DNA of 31,841 bases from an uncultured Collinsella sp. (lineage in GTDB: Bacteria; Actinomycetota; Coriobacteriia; Coriobacteriales; Coriobacteriaceae): contig UQPY01000026.1 in NCBI GenBank assembly GCA_900542965.1, positions 1 through 31,841 on the forward strand, in the 5' to 3' direction. The notes under the pieces were generated by a model. It was given only the letters and a program-made list of their open reading frames with translations. It ran no database searches and had not been told where the DNA came from. Of this stretch, positions 8,236 through 15,852 are shown in pieces (the first letter of the stretch is position 1; every line of letters begins with the position of its first letter). A program made the translations under genes and the position numbers.

Positions 8236-9150
8236 ATGCAGATCAACAAGGTCGCCTTTATCGGCAAGGGCGGCGTCGGCCTGCTCTACGGCAGCATGAT
8301 TGCCAAGGCCCTCGGCAACGACGCCGTCGAATACGTCATGGACGACGCTCGCTTTGAGCGCCATGCGAACGACGCGCTCACCGTCAACGGCAAGCCCTGC
8401 GATCTCACGTCCGTCCGCGCCAGCGAGGCGACACCCGCCGATCTGGTCATCCTGACGGTCAAGACCACCGGTCTCGACCAAGCACTCAAGACTATGGAGC
8501 GTGTCGTGGGACCCAACACGCTCATCGCCTCGCTGTGCAACGGCATCACGAGCGAGCAAAAGATTGCCGAACGCTTTAGCTGGGAGCATACCGTTCTTGG
8601 TATCTGCCAGGGCATGGACGCCGTGTTCCTCAACGGCGCGCTCACCTTTACCAATGCGGGCGAGATTCGCTTTGGCGCGGCAGCGGGCACCGACCCCGCG
8701 ACTGTCGCCGCTATCGACGAGCTCTATACGCGCTGCGGCATCGCCCATACCGTCGAGGACGACATCGCCCACCGCATGTGGGCCAAACTCATGCTCAACG
8801 ACGGCATCAACCAGACCTGCATGGCCTACGGCGGGACCTACGGAAGCGCCACGGAGCCGGGCTCCGAGCAGCGCCGCTGTTTTGTCTCCGCCATGCGCGA
8901 GACGCTTGCGGTTGCCAACGCCGAGGGCGTTGAGCTGACCGAGGCAGACCTGACGCAAATGGTGCACCTCATCGAGGGAATCGACCCCGCCGGTATGCCC
9001 TCGATGGCGCAGGACCGCATCGCACAACGAAAAACCGAAGTCGAGGAGTTCGCGGGCACCATTTGCCGCCTGGCCAGCAAACACGATATCCAAGTGCCGC
9101 AAAACGATTGGCTCTACCAGAGGATTCGCGAAATAGAAAGCAGCTGGTAG
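8236..9150 (+). CDS. 2-dehydropantoate 2-reductase (ketopantoate reductase) family
   Basis: 304 residues from the second ATG (8236); GGGGAG at 8221-8226 is nine bases upstream of it but would directly touch the alternative ATG at 8227. N-terminal NADP-binding loop FIGKGGVGLLYG, then LTVKTTGLDQ (conserved Lys), ASLCNGITSEQ (conserved Asn), and the C-terminal helical domain with HRMWAKLMLNDGINQTC. PanE/ApbA enzymes reduce ketopantoate to pantoate in coenzyme A synthesis, but many paralogues act on other 2-keto acids, and no other pantothenate gene is nearby, so I leave the symbol empty. A strong terminator follows. Confidence 0.88.
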   Translation: MQINKVAFIGKGGVGLLYGSMIAKALGNDAVEYVMDDARFERHANDALTVNGKPCDLTSVRASEATPADLVILTVKTTGLDQALKTMERVVGPNTLIASLCNGITSEQKIAERFSWEHTVLGICQGMDAVFLNGALTFTNAGEIRFGAAAGTDPATVAAIDELYTRCGIAHTVEDDIAHRMWAKLMLNDGINQTCMAYGGTYGSATEPGSEQRRCFVSAMRETLAVANAEGVELTEADLTQMVHLIEGIDPAGMPSMAQDRIAQRKTEVEEFAGTICRLASKHDIQVPQNDWLYQRIREIESSW

Positions 9151-9185
9151 TGCTCGGCATACTGCAGCCAACAGATCCAATGGCA

Positions 9186-9228
9186 AAGCCGCCGCAAGGG
9201 GCACTCCCCTCGCAGCGGCTTCCTTTTT
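9186..9228 (+). terminator. Intrinsic terminator after ketopantoate reductase
   Basis: 16-bp stem with two mismatches (9186-9201 with 9206-9221), loop CACT, followed by CCTTTTTC on the plus strand. It may also serve the convergent small gene ending at 9260. Confidence 0.85.
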
Positions 9229-9259
9229 CATCTTTGGCCAAAAATCAGCTTCACAACGG

Positions 9260-9466
9260 TTAGAGCTGCGACTCCGACGCCTGCCCCTCATCGTCGCGAC
9301 AAAGGACTACACCCGCACTTCCCAGCAGCGCGGCCGCGATCAACGCGCCGACCACAATAGAGGCAGCCCCACAAGACCCCTGCACACCTGCGACGAGCGC
9401 GGCCGTAGGACCAAGGCAACCAAGCGTCAATGCAATGGCGGCAACGGCGATATCTCGAGCGTTCAC
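9260..9466 (-). CDS. Small two-segment membrane protein, unknown function
   Basis: 68 residues, GTG start at 9466 with GGAGG ten bases upstream. Two hydrophobic stretches (about residues 6-28 and 34-55) joined by a short GSCGAA turn, with a charged C-terminus (CRDDEGQASESQL). Probably a small inner-membrane protein; no family recognised. It is alone between convergent and unrelated genes, with no sign of an operon. Confidence 0.55.
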   Translation of the reverse strand: MNARDIAVAAIALTLGCLGPTAALVAGVQGSCGAASIVVGALIAAALLGSAGVVLCRDDEGQASESQL

Positions 9467-9582
9467 AAGACCACTTCCTCCAAGAGAAAGACCTTATTTC
9501 TCATGAACTAGTGTGCCCCGCGCCCATATGCGCGACGTACCGTCACGGTAAGGGCTCTGTTAGCTCAGGCGCATACATAGAA

Positions 9583-9635
9583 CGGACGTCTTTACGTTGC
9601 CCTAAAGCTCGGTAAAGACACCCGTCCGCCAAATA
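9583..9635 (-). terminator. Imperfect hairpin downstream of the secreted-protein gene
   Basis: Inverted repeat TCTTTAC / GTAAAGA with outer GGACG / CGTCC arms, interrupted by a bulge, about 15 nt past the stop of the minus-strand gene ending at 9653. The tail is only weakly U-rich, so terminator function is uncertain. Confidence 0.4.
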
Positions 9636-9652
9636 TCCGTGATGCAGAAAAA

Positions 9653-10417
9653 TTACCAACCGGTGTAGTAGTCGGTGGTTCCGGCAGCGCAGCCGGAGTC
9701 ATAGACCTTGCAATCGCCCTTGGAGCCCGTAAAGGTCGAGCCCTGGGCCATATCGCCCGCGGCAACAACGTAATAGCCGTCGGAATCGCGCCAGAAGCCC
9801 TCAGAATCCTGAGTCCATTCGCCCGTGCGATAGTGATAAAGCACATTGCTGCTGTAATAGGTCTCGCGGCGCCCGTTGTAGTTATTGACACCCGCAGAGC
9901 GCGTCAGGCCCGATCCGTTCGTGCAGGACGCGGCAGACGCGTAGGACGGAGTGTAACCGCCGTTGTAGTACGAAGCCTCGGCAGCCTCCGCCTCGGCGGC
10001 AGCCTCGAGCGCTTCGCGCTTGGCATCCTCAAGCGCAGTGCGCAGCTCATCGAGCTCGGTCGACTTGGCGTCGACCTCCCCCATCGTCAACAGGCTACCC
10101 GCACCGTCGATACAGCCCTGCAGCACAGCGCGCTCGTCATCGGTGGCATAGTCGCCATACATATTCATGATAATCTGAGCGCGCATTTCAAGGGAATCGC
10201 GCTTGGCCTCCATCGAGGCGTTCCACTCCTGCATGGAGCCATAACCATCGCCGCGATAATCAACGGGCTGTACCAGCGTCGTCTCGGACGGCGTAGATCC
10301 AACCGTATCGGACAGTGTTGCGGCGTGGGCATCAGTTGCACCGGCGCCCGCCAAAAGTGCCACGGTCAGAGCGGCGGAAAGGGCGGCGGTTTTCGGTTTT
10401 CGTGAATCAATCCTCAT
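9653..10417 (-). CDS. Secreted protein with coiled-coil region and conserved C-terminal domain
   Basis: 254 residues from the ATG at 10417 (GGAGG eleven bases upstream); the frame is open to 10723 but the extra part is not protein-like. Signal peptide: basic MRIDSRKPK, hydrophobic core, AxA site ATDAHA at about residue 34. Residues about 60-155 are helical and charged, ending in an Ala/Glu-rich coiled coil (EALEAAAEAEAAEA). A Ser/Tyr-rich linker leads to a C-terminal domain of about 70 residues (GRRETYYSSNVLYHY, GYYVVAAGDMAQGSTF, VYDSGCAAGTTDYYTGW) with two cysteines. That ending faintly resembles the DTG-type motif of 3D (double-psi barrel) cell-wall domains. Cell-wall or surface role is inference. 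Confidence 0.8.
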   Translation of the reverse strand: MRIDSRKPKTAALSAALTVALLAGAGATDAHAATLSDTVGSTPSETTLVQPVDYRGDGYGSMQEWNASMEAKRDSLEMRAQIIMNMYGDYATDDERAVLQGCIDGAGSLLTMGEVDAKSTELDELRTALEDAKREALEAAAEAEAAEASYYNGGYTPSYASAASCTNGSGLTRSAGVNNYNGRRETYYSSNVLYHYRTGEWTQDSEGFWRDSDGYYVVAAGDMAQGSTFTGSKGDCKVYDSGCAAGTTDYYTGW

Positions 10418-10628
10418 GTAGCTGGAAACCTCCGTAGTGCGTTTTTGCTGCGTTTGAGCTGCGTGTGATTCAATCGCGCTGCATAGTACCCCGAGCAAAT
10501 CGCGACCTGCGGTTTTACTTAAAAGGTGCACGTCAATTGCGTAAAACTCACATCCTCTCAACAGGAGTTTTCCACAACTCGAATGCATAAAGCGTGTCAA
10601 AAACCCTGTTTTTGCACCCGTTCTATGC

Positions 10629-10666
10629 AAAAAATGCGCCTGTGCAACCATTGTTCGCACAGGCGC
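10629..10666 (-). terminator. Intrinsic terminator of metY
   Basis: Perfect 10-bp stem (10636-10645 with 10657-10666) followed on the minus strand by a run of six T. The 311-nt gap 10418-10729 otherwise holds the upstream region of the secreted-protein gene; I see a TTGACA-like -35 at 10595-10600 and a TACTAT further down but no convincing paired promoter. Confidence 0.9.
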
Positions 10667-10729
10667 CTTGAGCAGGCATTTTATGCAGTTATACCTATCG
10701 AGTCGCAAGGGGTCCTTACACAAGTCGCC

Positions 10730-12040
10730 TTACTCGTCCAGCGCGGCGAAGGCCTGCTTCAGATCCCAAATGATATCCTCGGCGTTCTCGGTACCGATGG
10801 AAAGACGGATCGTGGAGGGCGTGATGTTCTGCTCGGCGAGCTCCTCGGCAGAGAGCTGGGAGTGCGTGGTGGTAGCCGGGTGCACGACGAGCGACTTGAC
10901 GTCGGCCACGTTGGCGAGCAGCGAGAACACCTGCAGATGATCGATGAACTTCCAAGCTGCCTCCTGGCCACCCTTAATCTCAAAGGTAAAGATCGAGGCG
11001 CCGCCGTTGGGGAAGTACTTCTGATAGAGCTCGTGATCGGGGTGCTCAGACAGGCTCGGGTGGTTCACCTTGGCGACATGGCTGTCACCAGCCAGGAACT
11101 CAACGACCTTCTTGGTGTTCTCGACATGACGGTCAACGCGCAGCGACAGAGTCTCGGTGCCCTGGAGCAAGATCCAGGCGTTGAACGGGCTGATGCAGGC
11201 GCCCTCGTCACGCAGCAAGATAGCGCGGACATAGGTTGCGAAGGCGGCGGGACCGGCAGCCTCGGCAAACGAGACGCCATGGTAGGAGGGGTTGGGCTCG
11301 GCGATCTGCGCATACTTGCCGCTCGCCTTCCAATCGAAGTTACCGCCGTCGACGATCACACCGCCCAGCGAGGTGCCGTGGCCGCCGATGAACTTGGTTG
11401 CGGAGTGAACGACGATGTTGGCACCATGCTCCAGCGGACGGAACAGATACGGGGTGCCGAAGGTGTTGTCGACGACAACCGGCAGACCGTGCTTCTTGGC
11501 GATCTCGGAGATGGCGTCGATGTTGGGGATGTCGGAGTTGGGGTTGCCGAGCGTCTCGAGATAGATGACCGTGGTGTTGTCCTTGATGGCCCCCTCGACC
11601 TCTTCCAGGTTATGGGCATCGACGAAGGTGGTCTCGACGCCAAACTGGGAGAGCGTATGCTCCAGCAAGTTGTAGGAGCCACCGTAGATGGTCTTCTGAG
11701 CCACCACGTGGTCACCGGCCTGGGCAAGAGCCTGCAGGGTATAGGTGATGGCAGCAGCACCGGAGGCGACGGCAAGACCCGCCACGCCACCCTCGAGTGC
11801 GGCGATACGGTCCTCGAAGACGCCCTGGGTGGAGTTGGTCAGACGGCCGTAGATGTTACCGGCGTCGGCAAGACCAAAGCGGTCGGCGGCGTGCTGGGAG
11901 TTGCGGAACACATAGCTCGTGGTCTGGTAGATAGGCACGGCGCGGGAGTCGGATGCGGGATCGGCGCTCTCCTGGCCAACGTGAAGCTGCAGGGTATCGA
12001 AACCAAAGGTGTGCTCGGGGTTGTTGATGAACTGGCTCAT
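10730..12040 (-). CDS. metY: O-acetylhomoserine sulfhydrylase (PLP enzyme)
   Basis: 436 residues, the typical length of the O-acetylhomoserine (thiol)-lyase branch of the Cys/Met metabolism PLP family, longer than MetB/MetC (about 380-400). Opens FGFDTLQLHVGQ; contains PIYQTTSYVF, NIYGRLTNSTQGVFEDRIAALE, the PLP-facing VVDNTFGTPYLFRP and the Schiff-base lysine in SATKFIGGHGTSLGGV. Makes homocysteine from O-acetylhomoserine and sulfide in the cytoplasm. ATG with AAGGAG six bases upstream. A divergent LysR gene and a leader ORF (12103-12156) lie upstream, suggesting sulfur- or methionine-responsive control. Confidence 0.94.
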   Translation of the reverse strand: MSQFINNPEHTFGFDTLQLHVGQESADPASDSRAVPIYQTTSYVFRNSQHAADRFGLADAGNIYGRLTNSTQGVFEDRIAALEGGVAGLAVASGAAAITYTLQALAQAGDHVVAQKTIYGGSYNLLEHTLSQFGVETTFVDAHNLEEVEGAIKDNTTVIYLETLGNPNSDIPNIDAISEIAKKHGLPVVVDNTFGTPYLFRPLEHGANIVVHSATKFIGGHGTSLGGVIVDGGNFDWKASGKYAQIAEPNPSYHGVSFAEAAGPAAFATYVRAILLRDEGACISPFNAWILLQGTETLSLRVDRHVENTKKVVEFLAGDSHVAKVNHPSLSEHPDHELYQKYFPNGGASIFTFEIKGGQEAAWKFIDHLQVFSLLANVADVKSLVVHPATTTHSQLSAEELAEQNITPSTIRLSIGTENAEDIIWDLKQAFAALDE

Positions 12041-12102
12041 GATGATCTCCTTGATCGAACAAAAGTAAATAAATTAGAGAGAAGTAAGTCGCTGTCTCCT
12101 GA

Positions 12103-12156
12103 TCACGCCGACGGGCGCAAACAGGAGCCCGGCATTCGTCTTGGTAAGCAATTCAT
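12103..12156 (-). CDS. Leader ORF in the metY 5' region (17 codons)
   Basis: Starts with ATG exactly seven bases after a perfect AGGAGG (12164-12169), stronger than most gene starts in this window, and encodes 17 residues with two Cys and two Met (MNCLPRRMPGSCLRPSA). The coding part and the bases after it can fold in two exclusive ways: GCCGGGC with GCCCGTCGGC, or CTCCTG with CAGGAG past the stop. It ends about 60 nt before metY. A Cys- or Met-sensing leader peptide is my inference; no classic U-run terminator is visible, so control could be translational. Confidence 0.5.
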   Translation of the reverse strand: MNCLPRRMPGSCLRPSA

Positions 12157-12268
12157 ATGCGGGCCTCCTTTCGCATCCCGGTTCCGTGGTCGGTTTAATT
12201 ACCTACCGCCTTTGTGTGTTTTGAATAGTACGAGCATTGTTTCGCTCGGTCAATCACTTAAAAGCGCT

Positions 12269-12300
12269 AACCTGTTATCGGTTTTTTAGATAGCTATCGA
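12269..12300. promoter_or_regulatory. Candidate LysR operator between metY and lysR
   Basis: Two dyads lie side by side just upstream of the LysR start: AACC-N7-GGTT (12269-12283) and GATAGCTATC (12289-12298, a perfect 10-bp palindrome). A LysR-type regulator divergent from the gene it controls usually binds here and represses itself; which dyad is the site is not decidable by eye. Confidence 0.4.
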
Positions 12301-12314
12301 AAGGACGGGCACCG

Positions 12315-13217
12315 ATGACCCTCCAGCAGCTTCGTTTTCTGATCGCCGTGGCAGAGTCCGGCTCAATCAACGCCGCAGCTCAGCGCCTCTATACCGCTCA
12401 GTCCAACATCTCAAACGCCGTCAAAAGCCTAGAACAAGAGCTCCATCTGGAGATCTTTACGCGCTCCAGCCGCGGCGTCACGCTCACCAACGACGGCACC
12501 GAGCTTTTGGGCTATGCGCGCCAGGTCGTAGAGCAGGCCGACATGCTCGAGGCACGCTACGAGGACGGTGGCACCCCGCAAGCCCGCCTCGCCATTTCCG
12601 CCCAGCACTACGCCTTTTCGGTCGAGGCCTTTGTCAACGTAGTCGAGCGCTGCCGCGACAGCAAGTTCGAGTTCATCATGCGCGAGACCACCACATCGCA
12701 GATCATCGATGACGTCCGTGCGTTTCGCAGCGATATCGGCATTCTGTATCTGGATGACTTTAACGCCCGCGTTCTGCAGAAGGCCTTCGCCGATGCCCGC
12801 GCAAGCTTCCATCCCCTATTCGACGCGACGGTCCACGTCTTCGTTAGCGAGCGCCACCCGCTCGCACGCCGCCCGCAACTGTCCCTTGCCGACCTCACGC
12901 CCTATACGCGCTACAGCTTTGAGCAGGGAACCTCAAACTCCTTCTATTACGCCGAGGAACCTTTTAGCTATATCCCTTGCGACCGCAACATACGAATCTC
13001 AGACCGCGGAACACTTACTAACTTACTTATCACGTCGAACGGTTACACCCTGTCGACCGGTGTCCTCTCCAATGAAATGCAATGGGGCATGGCATCGATC
13101 CCGCTAGCAGACGCCCCAACGATGCACGTTGGCTACATCATGCACGACGAGCGCAAGCCCTCTCCCCTGCTGCAGCAATATCTCGATGAGCTCGACCGCA
13201 TCATCCATGCCAACTAA
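12315..13217 (+). CDS. LysR-family transcriptional regulator
   Basis: 300 residues. N-terminal winged helix-turn-helix (about residues 1-60: MTLQQLRFLIAVAESGSINAAAQ, LYTAQSNISNAVKSLEQEL, IFTRSSRGVTLT), then a linker helix and an effector domain starting near residue 90 (ARLAISAQHYAFSVEAF). Start has GAAAGGAC upstream. Divergent from metY with candidate operators in between, so I infer it controls metY and possibly sulfur assimilation, similar in logic to CysB/CmbR/MetR regulators; the effector is unknown. Confidence 0.92.
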   Translation: MTLQQLRFLIAVAESGSINAAAQRLYTAQSNISNAVKSLEQELHLEIFTRSSRGVTLTNDGTELLGYARQVVEQADMLEARYEDGGTPQARLAISAQHYAFSVEAFVNVVERCRDSKFEFIMRETTTSQIIDDVRAFRSDIGILYLDDFNARVLQKAFADARASFHPLFDATVHVFVSERHPLARRPQLSLADLTPYTRYSFEQGTSNSFYYAEEPFSYIPCDRNIRISDRGTLTNLLITSNGYTLSTGVLSNEMQWGMASIPLADAPTMHVGYIMHDERKPSPLLQQYLDELDRIIHAN

Positions 13218-13272
13218 CAGTCGGAAGACGGGGTAGAAATCGTAGATTGCTGGCCCCCGGCGGGCATGGCGC

Positions 13273-13278
13273 TACAAT
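13273..13278 (+). promoter_or_regulatory. Candidate -10 element upstream of rnhA
   Basis: TACAAT in the context GCTACAATGG, about 39 nt before the GTG start of rnhA. The nearest -35 candidate TTGCTG is spaced 20 bp, longer than ideal, so confidence is low. A similar GCTACACT occurs ahead of the oxidoreductase gene at 13876. Confidence 0.35.
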
Positions 13279-13316
13279 GGTCACTCACATGAAATGCACT
13301 CAACGAAAGGAAGCCC

Positions 13317-13802
13317 GTGAAGGTCATCATCTATACCGACGGCTCGGCCCGATCAAATCCGGGACGCGGCGGCTACGGCGCCGTGCTCAAATACACCAAC
13401 CCCGCCGGCAAGACCTTCACCTCCGAGCTTTCGCGCGGCTACGCCAAGACCACCAACAACCGCATGGAGCTCATGGCGGTCATCGTGGCGCTCGAGGCGC
13501 TCAACCGCCCCTGCGAGGTCGAGGTCCATTCCGATTCGCAGTACGTCGTCAACGCCTTTAACAAGCACTGGATCGACGGCTGGAAAAAGCGCGGATGGAA
13601 AACCGCCAACAAGCAGCCCGTCAAGAACCGCGACCTGTGGGAGCGCCTACTCACCGCCAAAAGCAAGCACAAGGTTGAGTTCATCTGGGTTAAGGGTCAC
13701 GCCGGTCACGAGCTCAACGAGCGCTGCGATGAGCTCGCCACCACGGCGGCCGACGGCAGCAACCTCGATATCGACGCCGGCTTTAACGAGAGCGACCTGT
13801 AA
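13317..13802 (+). CDS. rnhA: Ribonuclease HI
   Basis: 161 residues, GTG start with AAGGA five bases upstream. All catalytic acids are visible: Asp8 in YTDGSARSNPGRGG, Glu51 in RMELMAV, Asp73 in HSDSQYVVNAF and Asp138 in ERCDELA, along with the KGHAGH loop at 126-131. It includes the basic protrusion (KHWIDGWKKRGWK) of E. coli-type enzymes. Degrades the RNA strand of RNA-DNA hybrids (R-loops, Okazaki primers). Probably its own transcript. Confidence 0.96.
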   Translation: MKVIIYTDGSARSNPGRGGYGAVLKYTNPAGKTFTSELSRGYAKTTNNRMELMAVIVALEALNRPCEVEVHSDSQYVVNAFNKHWIDGWKKRGWKTANKQPVKNRDLWERLLTAKSKHKVEFIWVKGHAGHELNERCDELATTAADGSNLDIDAGFNESDL

Positions 13803-13875
13803 TAGCGTTTTCGCGCAGCTTTATATCCCCACGCGCTACACTCATCCTGTAGACCAAACAACGCAAGGGGGACGT

Positions 13876-14982
13876 ATGCTGCGCATCGCGACCATCGGCA
13901 CATCCATGATCACCGACGACTTTATCCAAGTCGTCAACGCCAACGATCAAGCCGCGTTTGTGGGCACGCTTTCACGCGATGCCAATCGCGGTGCCGCCTT
14001 TACCGCCGAGCGCGGTGGCGAGCGAAACTTTACTTCACTCGATGAGCTCGCGGCAGCCGCCGACGTCGACGCCGTCTATATCGGCAGCCCTAACGCACTT
14101 CACTACGAGCAGGCCCTTGCCTGCATCGCCGGTGGCAAGCACGTCATCGTCGAGAAGCCCTTCTGCGCCACCGAAGCGCAGGCGCTGGAGGTCTTCCGCG
14201 CTGCCGAGGCAGCAGGTGTCGTGGCCCTCGAGGCCATGCGTCCCCTCCACGACCCCGCCTTCCACGCCATCGAGGACGCCCTGGGCGAGATCGCCCCCAT
14301 CCGCCGCGCCTCATTGCGCTTTGGCAAATATTCCTCGCGCTACAACGAGATTCTCGCGGGACGCGCCACCAATATCTTCGACTGCAATATGGCATCGGGT
14401 TCCCTCATGGACATTGGCGTCTACACCATCGAGCCCATGGTCGAGATTTTCGGCATGCCCTCCGGCCTTACGAGCATGGCTACTCTGCTCGACCCCGCCA
14501 CGCGACAGCTCACGCACGGCCCCATCGACGGCTGCGGTTCCATCCTCGCCAGCTACGGCGGTGGCCGTATCTCCGTCGAGCTCGCGCACTCCAAAATAAC
14601 GAATGACCTGCTGCCCTCGCAGATCGAAGGCGAGCGTGGCACTATCCAGATCGACCATCTGTCCACGCCCCGCAACGTCCGCATCGACTATCGCGGCGAT
14701 GTCGTACGCGGCTCGGCGACCGAGGCACCGCGCGAACAGGGCAACAACGGCCGCGTGCTCGACCTGCCCAAATCGAGCAACACTATGGAATACGAACTCA
14801 CAGACTTTATCACCGCCATCGGCGGCATCGATAACGTTAAGGAAGAGATTTGGGAGACCCCGGCGGGACGTCACGAACTTGGCCACTACCGCGATGTCAC
14901 GCTCGTCTCATTGCGCATCATGGATGCCGTGCGCCAGCAGGCCGGCATTACCTTCCCGTCCGACGCAGGCAAGCAGGCCTAG
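13876..14982 (+). CDS. Gfo/Idh/MocA family oxidoreductase
   Basis: 368 residues from the ATG at 13876 with AAGGGGG four bases upstream; the frame is open further upstream through the end of rnhA but that part is a shadow. N-terminal nucleotide-binding strand LRIATIGTSMITDDFI lacks the canonical GxGxxG, VYIGSPNALHYEQA and the EKP motif (HVIVEKPFCATEAQA) are present, and MDIGVYTIEPMVEIFG marks the C-terminal domain. Substrate unknown. The acylphosphatase-domain gene starts 2 nt after its stop, so they are translationally linked. Confidence 0.9.
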   Translation: MLRIATIGTSMITDDFIQVVNANDQAAFVGTLSRDANRGAAFTAERGGERNFTSLDELAAAADVDAVYIGSPNALHYEQALACIAGGKHVIVEKPFCATEAQALEVFRAAEAAGVVALEAMRPLHDPAFHAIEDALGEIAPIRRASLRFGKYSSRYNEILAGRATNIFDCNMASGSLMDIGVYTIEPMVEIFGMPSGLTSMATLLDPATRQLTHGPIDGCGSILASYGGGRISVELAHSKITNDLLPSQIEGERGTIQIDHLSTPRNVRIDYRGDVVRGSATEAPREQGNNGRVLDLPKSSNTMEYELTDFITAIGGIDNVKEEIWETPAGRHELGHYRDVTLVSLRIMDAVRQQAGITFPSDAGKQA

Positions 14983-14984
14983 CG

Positions 14985-15395
14985 ATGGGCTTCTTCGATG
15001 CGTTCTTCTCCAGCGTCACCGGCGGCAGTCGAGAGCCTCAAAAACCATCAAACATTGAGCTCGAGCTGCGCCGCAGGCTTACTGTGCTCGCAAGCGACGA
15101 GGCCACTCAAGACACTCCCCTGCGCTATTTCCTGCGCTGGGCGGGGCAAGTCCAGGGCGTTGGTTTTCGCTTTACCAACACCAACCTCGCGCAGGCACAC
15201 GCACTCACCGGCTGGGTGCGCAACATGGAAGACGGCTCGGTCGAGATGGAGATACAGGGAGCTCCGGCAAACATCCTATCTCATCTCGAGGCGCTTCATG
15301 CCTCCTACGAGCGCATGGGAACGCGTTTTCGCCTCGTAGAAGCCCAGGCCCAAGCCCCACTTGCCAATGAAGACAGTTTCATTCCTCGTTATTAG
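14985..15395 (+). CDS. Acylphosphatase-domain protein
   Basis: 136 residues from the ATG at 14985. The C-terminal about 90 residues are an acylphosphatase fold with both catalytic residues: Arg62 in GQVQGVGFRF and Asn80 in LTGWVRNMEDG. Classical acylphosphatases are about 90-100 residues; this one has a roughly 45-residue N-terminal extension (MGFFDAFFSSVTGGS and a basic helical part) of unclear role. The enzyme hydrolyses carboxyl-phosphate bonds such as acetyl- or acylphosphates. Two bases separate it from the upstream oxidoreductase and no good ribosome site precedes it, pointing to coupled translation. Confidence 0.88.
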   Translation: MGFFDAFFSSVTGGSREPQKPSNIELELRRRLTVLASDEATQDTPLRYFLRWAGQVQGVGFRFTNTNLAQAHALTGWVRNMEDGSVEMEIQGAPANILSHLEALHASYERMGTRFRLVEAQAQAPLANEDSFIPRY

Positions 15396-15405
15396 TATTG
15401 TGTGC

Positions 15406-15423
15406 TAAATACGGTATCATTTA
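15406..15423 (+). promoter_or_regulatory. Candidate Fur/PerR-type operator
   Basis: Interrupted dyad TAAAT-N8-ATTTA, with ATACGGTAT as a near-palindrome inside, in an AT-rich patch 34 nt ahead of the fur-family start. Autoregulation is common in this family; the match to a known box is loose. Confidence 0.35.
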
Positions 15424-15456
15424 CCTACGACCGTTGATAGAAAAGAGGCGAGGCGC

Positions 15457-15837
15457 ATGGCGGTGCAAAGAAGGAATACCAGGCAGCGAAAGCTGGTTCT
15501 TGACGCCGTGCGCCAAAGCTACAACCATCCCACCGCCGACGAAATCTACAACGTCGTGCGCGCACAGGATGACAAAATCAGCCGTGGCACGGTCTACCGC
15601 AACCTCAACCTCCTGGCCGATGCCGGGGAGATCCTCTCCATCAAGACACCAGGCGGCAGCCGCTTCGATCGCACGATCGAGCCGCATGCGCATATCATCT
15701 GCACCTCGTGCAGCCGCGTCATCGATGTACCGCTCCCCTTCGATGCCCAACTCGACACCAAGGCGTCCGAGCAAATCGGTTGGAGCGTCATCTCGCACTA
15801 CACCATCTTCGAGGGTCTCTGCCCCGACTGCCGGTAG
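15457..15837 (+). CDS. Fur-family metalloregulator (PerR/Fur type)
   Basis: 126 residues, somewhat short (typical 135-150). Winged-helix half with HPTADEIYNVVR and ISRGTVYRNLNLLADAGEI (recognition helix), then the metal half: HAHIICTSC (His77, His79, Cys82, Cys85) and CPDC at the very C-terminus (Cys122, Cys125). The two CxxC pairs form the structural zinc site of PerR/Fur proteins. Whether it senses iron, peroxide or manganese cannot be read. It stands alone in a plus-strand unit, convergent with the HAD gene 15 nt away. Confidence 0.92.
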   Translation: MAVQRRNTRQRKLVLDAVRQSYNHPTADEIYNVVRAQDDKISRGTVYRNLNLLADAGEILSIKTPGGSRFDRTIEPHAHIICTSCSRVIDVPLPFDAQLDTKASEQIGWSVISHYTIFEGLCPDCR

Positions 15838-15852
15838 ATGTTTGGGACATGT

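Noticed and set aside
10526..12289. 587-codon open frame on the plus strand antisense to metY
   Set aside because: It lies opposite a complete, well-supported PLP enzyme and its translation shows no motif; long antisense frames are expected in high-GC coding DNA.
12041..12300. SAM riboswitch or T-box in the metY leader
   Set aside because: I looked for the conserved core motifs and did not find them; the leader ORF with alternative hairpins explains the region better.
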